Shown: positions 46,332 through 55,446, counted from the first letter of the stretch. The stretch is 64,000 nucleotides of DNA from Collimonas sp. OK307 (GCF_900113705.1 NZ_FOQI01000021.1:1-64000); one strand, 5' to 3'. The notes: generated by a model from the letters alone, not told the origin. Made by a program: numbers and translations.

Positions 46332-48758
46332 ATGTCCAATGCAATACAGATGGGTGCTACCCAGGGGGCGGCTTACGTCATCTCCTTTGAAAATCTGCGA
46401 ATGACGGATGTCGATTCCGTCGGCGGCAAAAATGCATCACTGGGTGAAATGATCAGCCAGCTGGCCGGCGCCGGAGTACGGGTGCCGGGTGGCTTTGCTA
46501 CAACTGCGCAGGCGTTTCGCGACTTCCTGTCGCACAGCGCCGATGGCGGCCCGGCCCTGGCCGACCGGATTGCCGATCGTCTGGCGACCCTGAACGTTGA
46601 AGATGTACGGGCACTGGCGCAAGCCGGCGCCGAGATCCGTCAATGGATAGTGGAAACACCGTTCCAGCCGCGTCTGGAGCAGGAAATCCACGCCTTCTAC
46701 AAGCGCCTGGTTGAAGATTCTTCCAGCGAGATGTCGTTCGCCGTGCGTTCCTCGGCAACGGCGGAAGATTTGCCGGATGCGTCATTCGCCGGCCAGCAGG
46801 AAACTTTCCTCAACGTAGTCGGCATCGACAACGTGCTGGAAGCGATGAAACACGTGTTTGCATCGTTGTATAACGATCGCGCTATCTCTTATCGCGTGCA
46901 CAAAGGCTTTACCCACGCCGAAGTCGCGTTGTCGGCCGGCGTCCAGCGCATGGTCCGTTCCGATCTCGGCGCCGCCGGCGTCATGTTCACCCTGGATACC
47001 GAATCCGGCTTCAAGGATGTGGTCTTCATCACCTCCAGCTACGGCCTCGGCGAAACAGTGGTGCAGGGCGCGGTCAATCCGGACGAATTCTATGTCCACA
47101 AGCCGATGCTGGAACAAGGCAAGCTGCCGATCATCCGCCGCAATATCGGCTCCAAGCTGATCAAGATGGAATTCACCGGCGAAGCCAAGGCTGGCCGTTC
47201 GGTCAAGACTGTCGACGTCCCTATCGAGCTGCGTAACCGCTATTCGCTGAACGATACCGAAATCGTCGAGCTGGCCAAGTACGCCACCATCATCGAAAAG
47301 CACTACGAGCGCCCGATGGATATCGAGTGGGGCAAAGACGGCCGCGACGGCAAGCTGTACATTTTGCAAGCGCGTCCGGAAACTGTTAAGTCGCAAGAAA
47401 AATCGACCGACGCCCAGCAACGTTTCAAACTCAAAGGCATCGGCAATGTGTTGACCCATGGCCGTGCCATCGGTCAGAAAATCGGCGCCGGCCGGGTCCG
47501 CGTGATTCATGACGCTTCTGAAATGGAAAGAGTGCAGCCGGGCGACGTGCTGGTAGCCGACATGACCGACCCTAACTGGGAACCGGTGATGAAACGCGCT
47601 TCGGCGATCGTCACCAACCGTGGCGGCCGTACCTGCCACGCTGCGATCATTGCGCGCGAACTGGGCGTGCCGGCGGTAGTCGGTTGCGGCGATGCCACCG
47701 ATGTCCTGAAAGACGGCACGCTGGTGACTGTATCCTGCGCCGAAGGCGACGAAGGCAAGATTTACGACGGCCTGCTGGAAACTGAAGTCACCGAAGTGGC
47801 GCGTGGCGAACTGCCTGCGCTGCCGTTGAAGATCATGATGAACGTCGGTAACCCGCAACTGGCATTCGATTTCCAGTCGATTCCAAATGGCGGCGTCGGT
47901 CTGGCGCGTCTGGAATTCATCATCAACAACAACATCGGCGTGCACCCGCGTGCGATCCTGGAATACCCGAACATCGATGCCGACCTGAAGAAGGCAGTGG
48001 AATCGGTGGCCCGTGGCCATGCGTCGCCAAAGGCTTTCTATGTCGACAAACTGGCTGAAGGTATCGCCACCATCGCCGCCGCATTCTGGCCGAAAAAAGT
48101 GATCGTGCGCTTGTCCGACTTCAAGTCGAACGAGTACAAGAAGCTGATCGGCGGTTCGCGTTACGAGCCGGACGAAGAAAATCCGATGCTGGGCTTCCGT
48201 GGCGCCGCCCGTTATCTGGCGAGCGACTTTGCCGAAGCATTCGAAATGGAATGCCAGGCGATGAAGCGCGTGCGTAACGACATGGGCTTGACCAACGTCG
48301 AGATCATGGTGCCATTCGTGCGGACCCTGGGCCAGGCAGAGAAGGTCATCGGCCTGCTCGGCAAGAACGGCCTGGTGCGCGGCGAAAACGATTTGCGCGT
48401 CATCATGATGTGCGAAGTGCCTTCGAACGCCATCCTGGCTGAGCAATTCCTGGAATTTTTCGATGGCTTCTCGATCGGTTCCAACGATCTGACCCAGTTG
48501 ACCCTGGGCCTGGACCGCGACTCAGGCATGGAGTTGCTGGCTGCCGATTTCGACGAGCGCGATCCGGCGATCCTGGCCCTGCTGGAGAAAGTTATTGCGA
48601 CTTGTATCGCCAAGGGCAAGTACGTCGGCATTTGCGGCCAGGGCCCATCGGACCATCCGGACTTTGCCGAATGGTTGATGAAGCAAGGTATCGAATCGAT
48701 TTCACTGAATCCTGATTCGGTGATCGATACCTGGCAGAAGCTGGCGGCTGCACAGTAA
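46332..48758 (+). CDS. ppsA: Phosphoenolpyruvate synthase
   Basis: Converts pyruvate plus ATP to PEP, AMP and Pi, for gluconeogenesis from three-carbon substrates. 808 residues. ATP-binding N-terminal domain ([39 protein letters not shown]), swivelling His domain with His436 in [24 protein letters not shown], and C-terminal PEP/pyruvate domain ([51 protein letters not shown]). Controlled by PpsR encoded divergently; the 299-base gap holds both promoters, which I could not assign. A strong terminator follows. Confidence 0.98.
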   Translation: MSNAIQMGATQGAAYVISFENLRMTDVDSVGGKNASLGEMISQLAGAGVRVPGGFATTAQAFRDFLSHSADGGPALADRIADRLATLNVEDVRALAQAGAEIRQWIVETPFQPRLEQEIHAFYKRLVEDSSSEMSFAVRSSATAEDLPDASFAGQQETFLNVVGIDNVLEAMKHVFASLYNDRAISYRVHKGFTHAEVALSAGVQRMVRSDLGAAGVMFTLDTESGFKDVVFITSSYGLGETVVQGAVNPDEFYVHKPMLEQGKLPIIRRNIGSKLIKMEFTGEAKAGRSVKTVDVPIELRNRYSLNDTEIVELAKYATIIEKHYERPMDIEWGKDGRDGKLYILQARPETVKSQEKSTDAQQRFKLKGIGNVLTHGRAIGQKIGAGRVRVIHDASEMERVQPGDVLVADMTDPNWEPVMKRASAIVTNRGGRTCHAAIIARELGVPAVVGCGDATDVLKDGTLVTVSCAEGDEGKIYDGLLETEVTEVARGELPALPLKIMMNVGNPQLAFDFQSIPNGGVGLARLEFIINNNIGVHPRAILEYPNIDADLKKAVESVARGHASPKAFYVDKLAEGIATIAAAFWPKKVIVRLSDFKSNEYKKLIGGSRYEPDEENPMLGFRGAARYLASDFAEAFEMECQAMKRVRNDMGLTNVEIMVPFVRTLGQAEKVIGLLGKNGLVRGENDLRVIMMCEVPSNAILAEQFLEFFDGFSIGSNDLTQLTLGLDRDSGMELLAADFDERDPAILALLEKVIATCIAKGKYVGICGQGPSDHPDFAEWLMKQGIESISLNPDSVIDTWQKLAAAQ

Positions 48759-48790
48759 TCTGCCGATAATCCGGCGATGCTGCGGCATTC

Positions 48791-48830
48791 AAAAATCCTC
48801 CCCCGTTTGTAACCAGGGGGAGGATTTTTT
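48791..48830 (+). terminator. Terminator after ppsA
   Basis: AAAAATCCTCCCCC (48791-48804) pairs with GGGGGAGGATTTTT (48816-48829) around an 11-base loop and continues in T residues. Strong rho-independent terminator 32 bases after the ppsA stop. Confidence 0.93.
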
Positions 48831-48854
48831 TATTTGAGAGGTTGGATCAAAGCT

Positions 48855-49751
48855 ATGCCTAACGTAATCGCTATACTCGTTCGCGCGACTTTCGGGCTTG
48901 CTATTGCAAGCATGACCTCGCCCGGCCACGCGCATGCCATCGCAGGCAACCGAATCTTTCCAGCCACCATGGCTGTCGACGACCCTGGCGTCGGCGACGA
49001 ACTGGATTTTCAGTTCGGCCACATCAGGACAGCTAACGACGACGGTGACACCGCCAGCGTGAATACCTGGTCGGCCAACTATTCCAAAACCGTCACGCCG
49101 AACCTGGCGTTCAGCATCGGCGACAATTACGCCACCCAGCGCGTCACCGGCAATCCTGCTGTCAAAGGTTTCGATAATATCGGACTCGGCATCAAGTATC
49201 TGGTGTACGTTAATCCGGTGCACGAATTCATGCTATCGGTCGGTATCAATGGCGCTGTCGGCGGCACCGGCAGCAAGGCCATCGGCAGCAGCTATTCGAC
49301 CTATACACCGACGGTCTATGCAGGCAAAGGCTTTGGCGATCTGCCGGATGCGTTGGGCTGGCTCAAGCCGTTTGCAATTACCGGCACGGTTGGCCAGCAA
49401 TACGCAAGCGACAGCAGTGTTTCGAATGCCCTGAACTGGGGCATGACGTTACAATACAGCTTGTCGTACTTGCAATCGTTCGTCAAAAACGTCGGGTTGT
49501 CGAAGCCATTCTCAAATCTGATTCCGGTGGTGGAGCTAGCGATGAGCACCTGCACCAGCGGCAGTTGTTCAGGCCGGACTACGGGTACTATCAACCCTGG
49601 GATCATTTGGGAATCGCGTACCGCTCAGATCGGACTGGAAATGCAAATCCCCGCCAATCGCGCCAGTGGGCGCGGCATAGGCGTGTTGCTGCAAACTCAC
49701 TTCTTCTTCGACGATATTTTCCCGAAATCCATCGGGAAACCAATTTTTTAA
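48855..49751 (+). CDS. Putative outer-membrane beta-barrel protein upstream of copCD
   Basis: A 298-residue exported protein not assigned to a named family. Signal peptide (MPNVIAILVRATFGLAIASM... cleavage near GHAHA). The mature part consists of alternating strands (LDFQFGHIRTAN, NTWSANYSKTVTPNLAFSIGDNY, GLGIKYLVYVNPVHEFMLSVGI, QIGLEMQIPANRASGRGIGVLLQTHFFFDD) as in small outer-membrane barrels, ending IF. Two cysteines in CTSGSC are close together. It is 12 bases before copC and appears co-transcribed, so a role in copper handling is plausible but unproven. The ATG at 48855 follows GAGAGG; a TTG at 48834 is an alternative. Confidence 0.65.
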   Translation: MPNVIAILVRATFGLAIASMTSPGHAHAIAGNRIFPATMAVDDPGVGDELDFQFGHIRTANDDGDTASVNTWSANYSKTVTPNLAFSIGDNYATQRVTGNPAVKGFDNIGLGIKYLVYVNPVHEFMLSVGINGAVGGTGSKAIGSSYSTYTPTVYAGKGFGDLPDALGWLKPFAITGTVGQQYASDSSVSNALNWGMTLQYSLSYLQSFVKNVGLSKPFSNLIPVVELAMSTCTSGSCSGRTTGTINPGIIWESRTAQIGLEMQIPANRASGRGIGVLLQTHFFFDDIFPKSIGKPIF

Positions 49752-49763
49752 AAAGTACTTATC

Positions 49764-50156
49764 ATGCATAAATCATTTTTTCACGGATCTGCGATTCATT
49801 TCTTTTTACGCTTGTCCGCCATCGCCGGCATACTTGGTTTGAGCAGCATCGGTCAGGCATGGGCACACGCCCGGCCTGAAACCCAGGCTCCCGTTGCCGG
49901 TGCGGTCGTGAGTGCTCCGCAGGAAGTCAGCATCACTTACAACGAAGGACTGGAACCGGCATTTAGCAGCCTGGTTGTCAGCAATGCGCAGGGCAAGCAA
50001 GTCAACAGCGCCAAAGCCGAGGTTGATGCCACCACGCACAAGACCATGCGCGTAGCGCTACCGAGCCTGCCAGGCGGCGTATATCAGGTGAAATGGGTCG
50101 CGGTTGCAGACGATGGTCACCGTACTCAAGGAAGCTATAAATTCACGGTGAAGTGA
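49764..50156 (+). CDS. copC: CopC-domain periplasmic copper-binding protein
   Basis: A 130-residue periplasmic copper carrier. The signal peptide ends AWA, leaving a mature N-terminus HARPETQAPVAG: a His at position 1, the Cu(II)-binding amine/His site of CopC proteins. Further ligand region VADDGHRTQGSYKFTV near the C-terminus carries the conserved Asp/His. The Met-rich Cu(I) loop of Pseudomonas CopC is missing, so it is probably a Cu(II)-only type. Its stop overlaps copD. Confidence 0.9.
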   Translation: MHKSFFHGSAIHFFLRLSAIAGILGLSSIGQAWAHARPETQAPVAGAVVSAPQEVSITYNEGLEPAFSSLVVSNAQGKQVNSAKAEVDATTHKTMRVALPSLPGGVYQVKWVAVADDGHRTQGSYKFTVK

Positions 50157-51025
50157 TGAGTCTGGCAGCGGACTTGATGCAGCCGCTATTTGCGGGATTG
50201 CTGAATATCACGCTGGCAGCCGCCGTCGGCGTCGCCGTGCTGCAAGGGGGCGTGTTTTCGACCGTTACCTCGGCACGACTCGCCGGCATTGCTCGCCAGG
50301 TTTGCGTACTTCTCGGAGTCGTACTAGCGGCTTACTTGTACGCCGGCACCGTCGCCATGACGGAAACCAGTATCGCCGGCTTGCCTGCAGCACTCTGGCT
50401 GGTACTCACGCAGTCGCATTTTGGCGGCATGATCTGGCTCGCGTTGACTGGCTGGATCATATTGATGGTGTCGACCTCCAATATCGCGTTGCCGCTTCGA
50501 AATGGCCTGTTCGTGACCGGCCTGGTGGGAGTCGCGCTGGCACGGGCGGCGACCGGGCACGCGGCAGACCAGGGCCTAGCCAGCTTCTCCGTATTGATCC
50601 ACACTGTACATGTGCTGGCAGCCACAGCCTGGGCTGGATCAGTCGGGGTCTGTGTGCTGCTGACATCCGACTGGTCCGGCTGGCCGCTGCAGCAGCGCAG
50701 TGCATTGGCGCATCGCGTATCGAAAATTGCTACGCTGGCGCTGCTGCTGGTGGTCGGCAGCGGTCTGTTTAATGTGGCACGGACGCTTGGGCATGCCGAC
50801 AATCCTTGGAGTTCGGCCTACGCCTGGATATTGCTGGCGAAACTTTGTACAGTCGGGATTGCCGCCGGCCTGGGAGTGCGAAATCGTTGGCACTGGCTAG
50901 CACGTCTGGATCGTGATCAGGCCGTCGGCGCCACGGGCTTCAGGCAGGTGCTGCTGGTTGAAGCGGTGGTGCTGTTGATCGTGCTGGCATTGGCCGCCAA
51001 GTTGGGGGCTACCATGCCAGCATAG
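50156..51025 (+). CDS. copD: CopD-family copper transport membrane protein
   Basis: A 289-residue inner-membrane protein with about eight hydrophobic helices, thought to take copper from CopC across the membrane. Family-like elements: early helix region, GMIWLALTGWIILM, HTVHVLAATAWAGSVGVCVLL with conserved His and Trp, RFS-like SALAHRVSKIATLALLLVVGSGLFNVARTLG and LLAKLCTVGIAAGLGVRNR. ATG 50156 shares its A with the copC TGA (TGATG); a GTG one codon earlier is possible. Together with copC it would load copper into the cytoplasm or resist excess. Confidence 0.87.
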   Translation: MSLAADLMQPLFAGLLNITLAAAVGVAVLQGGVFSTVTSARLAGIARQVCVLLGVVLAAYLYAGTVAMTETSIAGLPAALWLVLTQSHFGGMIWLALTGWIILMVSTSNIALPLRNGLFVTGLVGVALARAATGHAADQGLASFSVLIHTVHVLAATAWAGSVGVCVLLTSDWSGWPLQQRSALAHRVSKIATLALLLVVGSGLFNVARTLGHADNPWSSAYAWILLAKLCTVGIAAGLGVRNRWHWLARLDRDQAVGATGFRQVLLVEAVVLLIVLALAAKLGATMPA

Positions 51026-51094
51026 GATGGATAGAGCGCATGGTTTCCCGGCGCTCAAGCGGCCAGTCCTCGGCAATGTATGTCCCCACCTCGG

Positions 51095-51622
51095 TTACTG
51101 CGCTACACGGGCCAGGAAACTAGCCGACCGCGAGGTCCGCAGCAAGATCGCGAATACCAGTACATGGGACCAAAGCAAGAGCGGAACGCAGACGGTAGGG
51201 ATAAACCAGGCGGCGCCGAGCGAAGCAGGGTCGATGCCGACGCCGATCACGCCTTGGTAGAAGGCGAACAAAAGGTCGGCAAAACCCCACAAGTTGAAGG
51301 TCCAGATCGCGATGCGCGAATAGCGGCCTGATCCCATCATCAAAGCCACCCACGCCAACGTCATTGCAACGAGATCTCCGTACGCCGCGGGTGCGCTGAA
51401 CCCCGCTGCAAGGCTTGGACCGACGACGCCCGGCACGATGAGCGCCAAGCCTATAAACCGGAACAAGTGCAGATGAAGGATGGGACGTACCGCCGCGTGC
51501 AGGGGGAGCTCGCGCAAGCGCGGCCAGACATGGTTAAGGAAAACTGCTCCCCACGCGAGCGTGCTGAAGGCAACGCTCGCCGCAAAGGGAAGTAGCGTTG
51601 CAAGGTTTCTGACGGGTTCCAT
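51095..51622 (-). CDS. Uncharacterised multi-pass membrane protein
   Basis: A 175-residue protein with about five hydrophobic helices (LLPFAASVAFSTLAWGAVFL, FRFIGLALIVPGVVG, LVAMTLAWVALMMGSG, IWTFNLWGFADLLFAFYQGVIG, VPLLLWSHVLVFAILL). Not recognised as a characterised family. The ATG at 51622 follows GGAGGCTT; a longer frame through the operator region is rejected. It is divergent from the hxlR-type gene, with two palindromes between, which suggests it is the regulated target of that protein. Confidence 0.7.
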   Translation of the reverse strand: MEPVRNLATLLPFAASVAFSTLAWGAVFLNHVWPRLRELPLHAAVRPILHLHLFRFIGLALIVPGVVGPSLAAGFSAPAAYGDLVAMTLAWVALMMGSGRYSRIAIWTFNLWGFADLLFAFYQGVIGVGIDPASLGAAWFIPTVCVPLLLWSHVLVFAILLRTSRSASFLARVAQ

Positions 51623-51646
51623 ACAAGCCTCCAATATCCGGCTGAA

Positions 51647-51684
51647 ACTTGCAAAATGCAAGTTATGACTTGCATTTTGCAAGT
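51647..51684. promoter_or_regulatory. Double-palindrome operator between membrane protein and HxlR gene
   Basis: Two 17-bp dyads: ACTTGCAAAATGCAAGT (51647-51663) and ACTTGCATTTTGCAAGT (51668-51684). Each has perfect 7-bp arms ACTTGCA/TGCAAGT around a 3-base centre; the second is also the inverse of the first. Their centres are 21 bp apart, two helical turns, so two dimers could bind the same face. The left dyad starts 25 bases upstream of the minus-strand gene start at 51622. Confidence 0.8.
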
Positions 51685-51757
51685 ATTTTGAATAAAGTCA
51701 AGGTACGGACAGTAAAAAATCCGATTTCGTCCCGACGACCGTTACGTAGGAGCTTCT

Positions 51758-52144
51758 TTGCCACGTGCTAGACAGGGCGCAGCCCACCCCACAAACAACG
51801 CGAGTCCGGTTCAAAACGAGAACCGGCGCTCGGTATGTCCGGTCGCGTGCACCTTGGATCTTCTAGGCGACAAGTGGACGCTGCTTGTAGTTCGAGATTT
51901 AATGCACGGCAAGTCGCATTTCAAGGAGTTCCTCGCGTCACCGGAGAGAATCGCGACTAATATCCTTGCCGAGCGACTGGCCCGACTTACTGCCAATGGT
52001 CTTGTCGAACGCTACCCGTCCAGCGATATTAGCGGCAGGGAGGTGTATCGATTGACTGAGAAAGGGCATTCGCTCCATGGCGTGATGGCCCAGATCAAGA
52101 CTTGGGGACTGGATCACATTGAAGGAACGGATGCGCGACTTTGA
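51758..52144 (+). CDS. HxlR-family transcriptional regulator
   Basis: A 128-residue winged-helix regulator. The diagnostic HxlR block is RRSVCPVACTLDLLGDKWTLLVVRDLMHGKSHFKEFLASPERIATNILAERLARLTANGLVERYP. The first Cys in VCPVACTLD matches the position used for thiol or electrophile sensing in relatives (HypR, YodB-type), so redox or aldehyde sensing is possible. Start is TTG at 51758 with GTAGGAG seven bases upstream. It faces away from the membrane-protein gene across the double operator, so autoregulation and control of that gene are inferred. Confidence 0.88.
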   Translation: MPRARQGAAHPTNNASPVQNENRRSVCPVACTLDLLGDKWTLLVVRDLMHGKSHFKEFLASPERIATNILAERLARLTANGLVERYPSSDISGREVYRLTEKGHSLHGVMAQIKTWGLDHIEGTDARL

Positions 52145-52255
52145 ACGGCTGCCTTCACGTTCTATCGATTTCCACCTGGAGGCGAATTCGGGTATTCGCG
52201 ACCGATCAGGACGAATCACGATTTATGTATTTTGTGGCTGCGTTTGTATCCACGT

Positions 52256-52567
52256 TTAGAGCTGCGTTGTTGCCTCTAAATGAGCGCTAGGCACGATGGC
52301 GATCTTGACGCCGAGAGAGTTGATCAGTTTGGCGATGGTTTCAAAACGTGGCTTGGCGCCCGGCGCGAGTGCCTTATACAAGCTCTCCCGGCCAAGCTTG
52401 GCATCTTTCGCAATCTGCGACATCCCGCGCGCTTTTGCGACATCACCCAGCGCTGCAATAAACACATCAGGATTGTCGTCTGCCAGCGCTTCGGTAAGAT
52501 AGGCCGCGATGATTTCATCGCTGTCCAGAAAGTCTGCAGCGTCAAATGGCGAAAATGTCTGTTTCAT
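52256..52567 (-). CDS. Antitoxin of a HigBA-like type II system (XRE/HTH)
   Basis: A 103-residue protein of the addiction-module antidote type: N-terminal FDAADFLDSDEIIAAYLTEALADDNPDVFIAALGDVAKARGMSQIAKDAKLGRESLYKALAPGAKPRFETIAKLINSLGVKI carries a helix-turn-helix (KARGMSQIAKDAKLGRESLYKAL). It neutralises the toxin and usually represses the promoter. It is encoded three bases after the toxin, the toxin-first order of this class. GGAGTGAAAC precedes its ATG. It probably binds the dyad at 52877-52892. Confidence 0.88.
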   Translation of the reverse strand: MKQTFSPFDAADFLDSDEIIAAYLTEALADDNPDVFIAALGDVAKARGMSQIAKDAKLGRESLYKALAPGAKPRFETIAKLINSLGVKIAIVPSAHLEATTQL

Positions 52568-52570
52568 GTT

Positions 52571-52867
52571 TCACTCCTTTAGTGATTTCGCCATTTGCCT
52601 GGCTAGCTTGATATCCTTCTTCTGCGAAGACTTATCGCCACCCACCAACAGCAATACCATCGCTTTTCCACGCTTGGTGAAATAGATGCGGTAACCTGGG
52701 CCGCAGTGAATGCGTAGTTCGCTAACGCCTTCCCCGACCGGTTCAACATCGCCAAGATTGCCGAGACTTACTGAGCGGATGCGGGTCAGGATTTTAGCTT
52801 TGCCTTGAACATCACGTAAATAACGAAGCCAGTCTTTAAAGACGTTCGAGAGCGAAATCTCAAGCAT
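52571..52867 (-). CDS. Toxin of a HigB/RelE-like type II system
   Basis: A 98-residue RelE/HigB superfamily toxin, expected to be a ribosome-dependent mRNA endonuclease. Family features: FKDWLRYLRDVQGKAKILTRIRSVSLGNLGDVEPVGEGVSELRIHCGPGYRIYFTKRGKAMVLLLVGGDKSSQKKDIKLARQMAK, including the basic ELRI...GPGYRIYF core and LLVGGDKSSQ. The family start is close to MLEI, so the ATG at 52867 is right. That start is only seven bases from the -10 element, so the mRNA looks leaderless. No ribosome-binding site is present. Confidence 0.9.
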   Translation of the reverse strand: MLEISLSNVFKDWLRYLRDVQGKAKILTRIRSVSLGNLGDVEPVGEGVSELRIHCGPGYRIYFTKRGKAMVLLLVGGDKSSQKKDIKLARQMAKSLKE

Positions 52868-52873
52868 ATCCGA

Positions 52874-52901
52874 ATTGTATCCGATTGGATACTTAAGTCA
52901 A
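52874..52901 (-). promoter_or_regulatory. Promoter and operator of the toxin-antitoxin operon
   Basis: On the minus strand TTGACT (52901-52896), a 16-base spacer and TACAAT (52879-52874). The dyad GTATCC-GATT-GGATAC (52877-52892) fills the spacer and touches the -10, ideal for repression by the antitoxin or the complex. The -10 ends only six bases before the toxin ATG. Confidence 0.78.
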
Positions 52902-52959
52902 TGGTATTTCACTTTTTCGCGATCATTGATTGTTGTCAAATAATTACTTTGCCCGAGCT

Positions 52960-54729
52960 CTATTTTGAGTCGATACTTAAAAACTCGTGCAGTGCACTGG
53001 ATACCCTCTCAATCACGCCTTGCCAATCGCCGGCCTGGTCTTGCCTGAACAATCTTGCGCTCGGATACCAGGGACTATCATCGCGATCCAGCAACCAGCG
53101 CCAGTCAGGTGCCCAAGGCAGCAGAATCCAGACCGGCGTGCCGAGGGCGCCGCTCAGGTGGGCGACGGAAGTGTCGACGCTGATCACCAGGTCGAGACTG
53201 GCGATGATCGCTGCGGTGTCGTCGAAATCTGCAATGTCATTTGCCACCTGCCTGAGCTTTGAGGCTTGTAGCAAATATGTCTGATCCGCCTCCCTGATAT
53301 CCTTTTGCACGAGGAAGAATTCCGCGCCATCCAGTTGTAGCAGCGGCGCAAATTCCTGCAGCGGCATGGAGCGCCGATGATCGTTGGTATTGCCCGCATT
53401 GCCGGAGCACACCAGGCCGATTTTCAGTTTTCCGTTGGCGGAATTCTGGCGGCTTTTCCAGTCTTCCTTTTTCGCATTATCGGCCTTGAAGTAAAAGGGC
53501 GATGCCGGGATGGTTGCCAGGTCGGTCTTGAATACCAGCGGCAGGCTCATCAACGGCGTTTGATAGTCGACCGGTGGAAATTCTTCGCCGATGGCGATAA
53601 CCTTGAAGTTCCCCATGGTCCGGGCGATTGTTTTCAGTGCGGGATCGACTTCCAGCACCACCTCCGCCCCTGACTCCGCGACCAGTGCAGCATAGCGGCA
53701 AAACTGGATAGTGTCGCCCAAGCCTTGTTCCGACCAGAGCAAAATCCGCTTGCCGCTGATGGCTTGCCGGCCCAGCCATAAAGGGATTTCGGTATGACGC
53801 GGAAAGTCCGCATTACCTTTCTTCCACCGGTACTCATAACTTTGCCAACCCGCCTCAAACTGCCCCAGCACCAGTTGCGATAGCGATTGATTCGACAGCG
53901 CATCCGCGTAATCGGCGCGCAGGCTGAGCGCCTGCTGATAGCTGACGAGCGCTTGCTGGTGGCGTTTCATGCGGCTCAGGGTCAGGCCATGATCGCCCCA
54001 GGCTTCGGCATTCCCGGGAGTTAGCAACAGGGCTGTTTCATTGTCGCTCAGGGATTCGGCATAGCGTTCCAGCTGATGCAAGATGACGGCGCGGTCCAGC
54101 AAGTAGGCGGCGTTTTTTGGCGCGATCGCCAAGGCGCGGTCAATGCTGGCGAGCGCATCCGCGTTGCGTTTCAGCTTATCCAGCGCCAGGCTCTTTTTAT
54201 ACCAGCCGTCGGCCATTGCAGGTTGCAGCGACAGCGCCTGGTCAAAGCAAACCAATGCGTCTTCAAAATGCCCCAGCTGGTACAAAATACTGCCTTTGTG
54301 CGACCAGCCGTCAGCGTAATCTGGCCATTCGGCGAGTGCCTGTTCGATGCAATCCAGCGCTTCCCGGTGACGCTGCAGATTGATCAGGGCGACAGTCTTG
54401 GCCAGCAAGATTTCGGGTTTGATATAACCCAAGGTAATAATTTTTTCATAGGCAAGTAGAGCGGCCTCGAACTGACCCGATTCAAACTGCACACGCGCCA
54501 GTTTGTAATGCAGCGATACGTTCTTGTCATCCAGGGCCAGGGCCTGCCGGAACAGTTGCGCCGCTTCGTCCTTTTGCCCGGTGGCGGCGCAGATCACGCC
54601 GAGAATATGCAAGGCATCGAAATTGTTCGGCTGGCTCTTTAGAATATCCTTGAGCGACCGTTCGGCGTGGCCAACATTTCCTTCCTGGAAATTCTTGTAT
54701 GCTTGCTGGATAAGATTGATCGTGTTCAT
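52960..54729 (-). CDS. TPR-repeat protein with C-terminal glycosyltransferase-like domain
   Basis: A 589-residue soluble protein. Residues about 1-290 are roughly eight tandem TPRs (e.g. AERSLKDILKSQPNNFDALHILG, ALVCFDQALSLQPAMADGWYKKS, ALVSYQQALSLRADYADALSN). Residues about 330-575 resemble a heptosyltransferase/GT9-like fold: GKRILLWSEQGLGDTIQFCRYA, LKIGLVCSGNAGNTNDHRRSMPL, LVISVDTSVAHLSGALGTPVWILLPWAPDWRW. Such TPR-GT fusions are common and mostly uncharacterised; protein O-glycosylation is a guess. It stands alone on the minus strand. Confidence 0.75.
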   Translation of the reverse strand: MNTINLIQQAYKNFQEGNVGHAERSLKDILKSQPNNFDALHILGVICAATGQKDEAAQLFRQALALDDKNVSLHYKLARVQFESGQFEAALLAYEKIITLGYIKPEILLAKTVALINLQRHREALDCIEQALAEWPDYADGWSHKGSILYQLGHFEDALVCFDQALSLQPAMADGWYKKSLALDKLKRNADALASIDRALAIAPKNAAYLLDRAVILHQLERYAESLSDNETALLLTPGNAEAWGDHGLTLSRMKRHQQALVSYQQALSLRADYADALSNQSLSQLVLGQFEAGWQSYEYRWKKGNADFPRHTEIPLWLGRQAISGKRILLWSEQGLGDTIQFCRYAALVAESGAEVVLEVDPALKTIARTMGNFKVIAIGEEFPPVDYQTPLMSLPLVFKTDLATIPASPFYFKADNAKKEDWKSRQNSANGKLKIGLVCSGNAGNTNDHRRSMPLQEFAPLLQLDGAEFFLVQKDIREADQTYLLQASKLRQVANDIADFDDTAAIIASLDLVISVDTSVAHLSGALGTPVWILLPWAPDWRWLLDRDDSPWYPSARLFRQDQAGDWQGVIERVSSALHEFLSIDSK

Positions 54730-54913
54730 GTTTATCTGGCCGGCGTGGTTGGAATAACCACCAGCAGCCTATGGAGAAGTGAGGAGGATAGCACTGGATT
54801 GAGCTGGCTTCAGCGGTTGCCGCCTTGGAAATGAGTGAAACGAGGAGCAAGTTATTGCAACTTCAGTTGTCAAATAGATTACACTGGGTGTTCTACATAA
54901 CGGAGATTGGCAT

Positions 54914-55375
54914 ATGGCCGGATGGGTGATGTGGATGTTGGCGGCTGGCGTATTGGTGATGGCAGAGCTATTCACTACTACCTTGTATTTATTGATGGTA
55001 GCGATTGGCCTGGCCGTCGGCGGTGTCGTCGCGCTGCTGGGGATTGGCGTGGAATGGCAATTACTGGCTGCTGCGGTGGTAGCTTTGGCCGCTACTTATG
55101 TGTTGCGACGGAGCAAATTCGGTCGCCGCACGAGAGTCCAGGCTGAGCGCGACCCTAATGTCAATCTGGATATCGGCCAGTCGATCACGGTCGAACAGTG
55201 GCAGCACGATGCCGGGACCAATGGCGAGGGGGCATATACGGCGCGCGTCAAGTATCGCGGCGCGCTGTGGGATGTCGAGCTGGCGCCGGCGGCAAATGCA
55301 GATGCCGGTCTGTTTTTTATTCACGAAATACGCGGCAGCCGGCTGATAGTAGGTAACAGGCCGGATCAGCACTAG
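54914..55375 (+). CDS. NfeD-family membrane protein
   Basis: A 153-residue short NfeD protein: two to three membrane helices (MWMLAAGVLVMAELF, LYLLMVAIGLAVGGVVALLGIGVEWQLLAAAVVALAATYVL) and a C-terminal OB-fold (NVNLDIGQSITVEQW...GALWDVELAPAANADAGLFFIHEIRGSRLIV). NfeD proteins work with SPFH/stomatin proteins in membrane organisation. The gene is 71 bases before an SPFH gene, as expected. ACGGAGATTGGC lies before the ATG. Confidence 0.88.
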   Translation: MAGWVMWMLAAGVLVMAELFTTTLYLLMVAIGLAVGGVVALLGIGVEWQLLAAAVVALAATYVLRRSKFGRRTRVQAERDPNVNLDIGQSITVEQWQHDAGTNGEGAYTARVKYRGALWDVELAPAANADAGLFFIHEIRGSRLIVGNRPDQH

Positions 55376-55446
55376 CACGTATCTTGTCTTTCGCGCCGCA
55401 GTAGCGTGGCGATCGATCCTGTTCTCATTCATAAGGAAAAAAAATC

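Noticed and set aside
46782-48446. 554-residue open frame on the minus strand inside ppsA
   Set aside because: It lies wholly opposite a fully conserved PEP synthase; long antisense frames are expected in GC-rich codon usage and its translation (many His/Asp/Gln) has no protein-like pattern.
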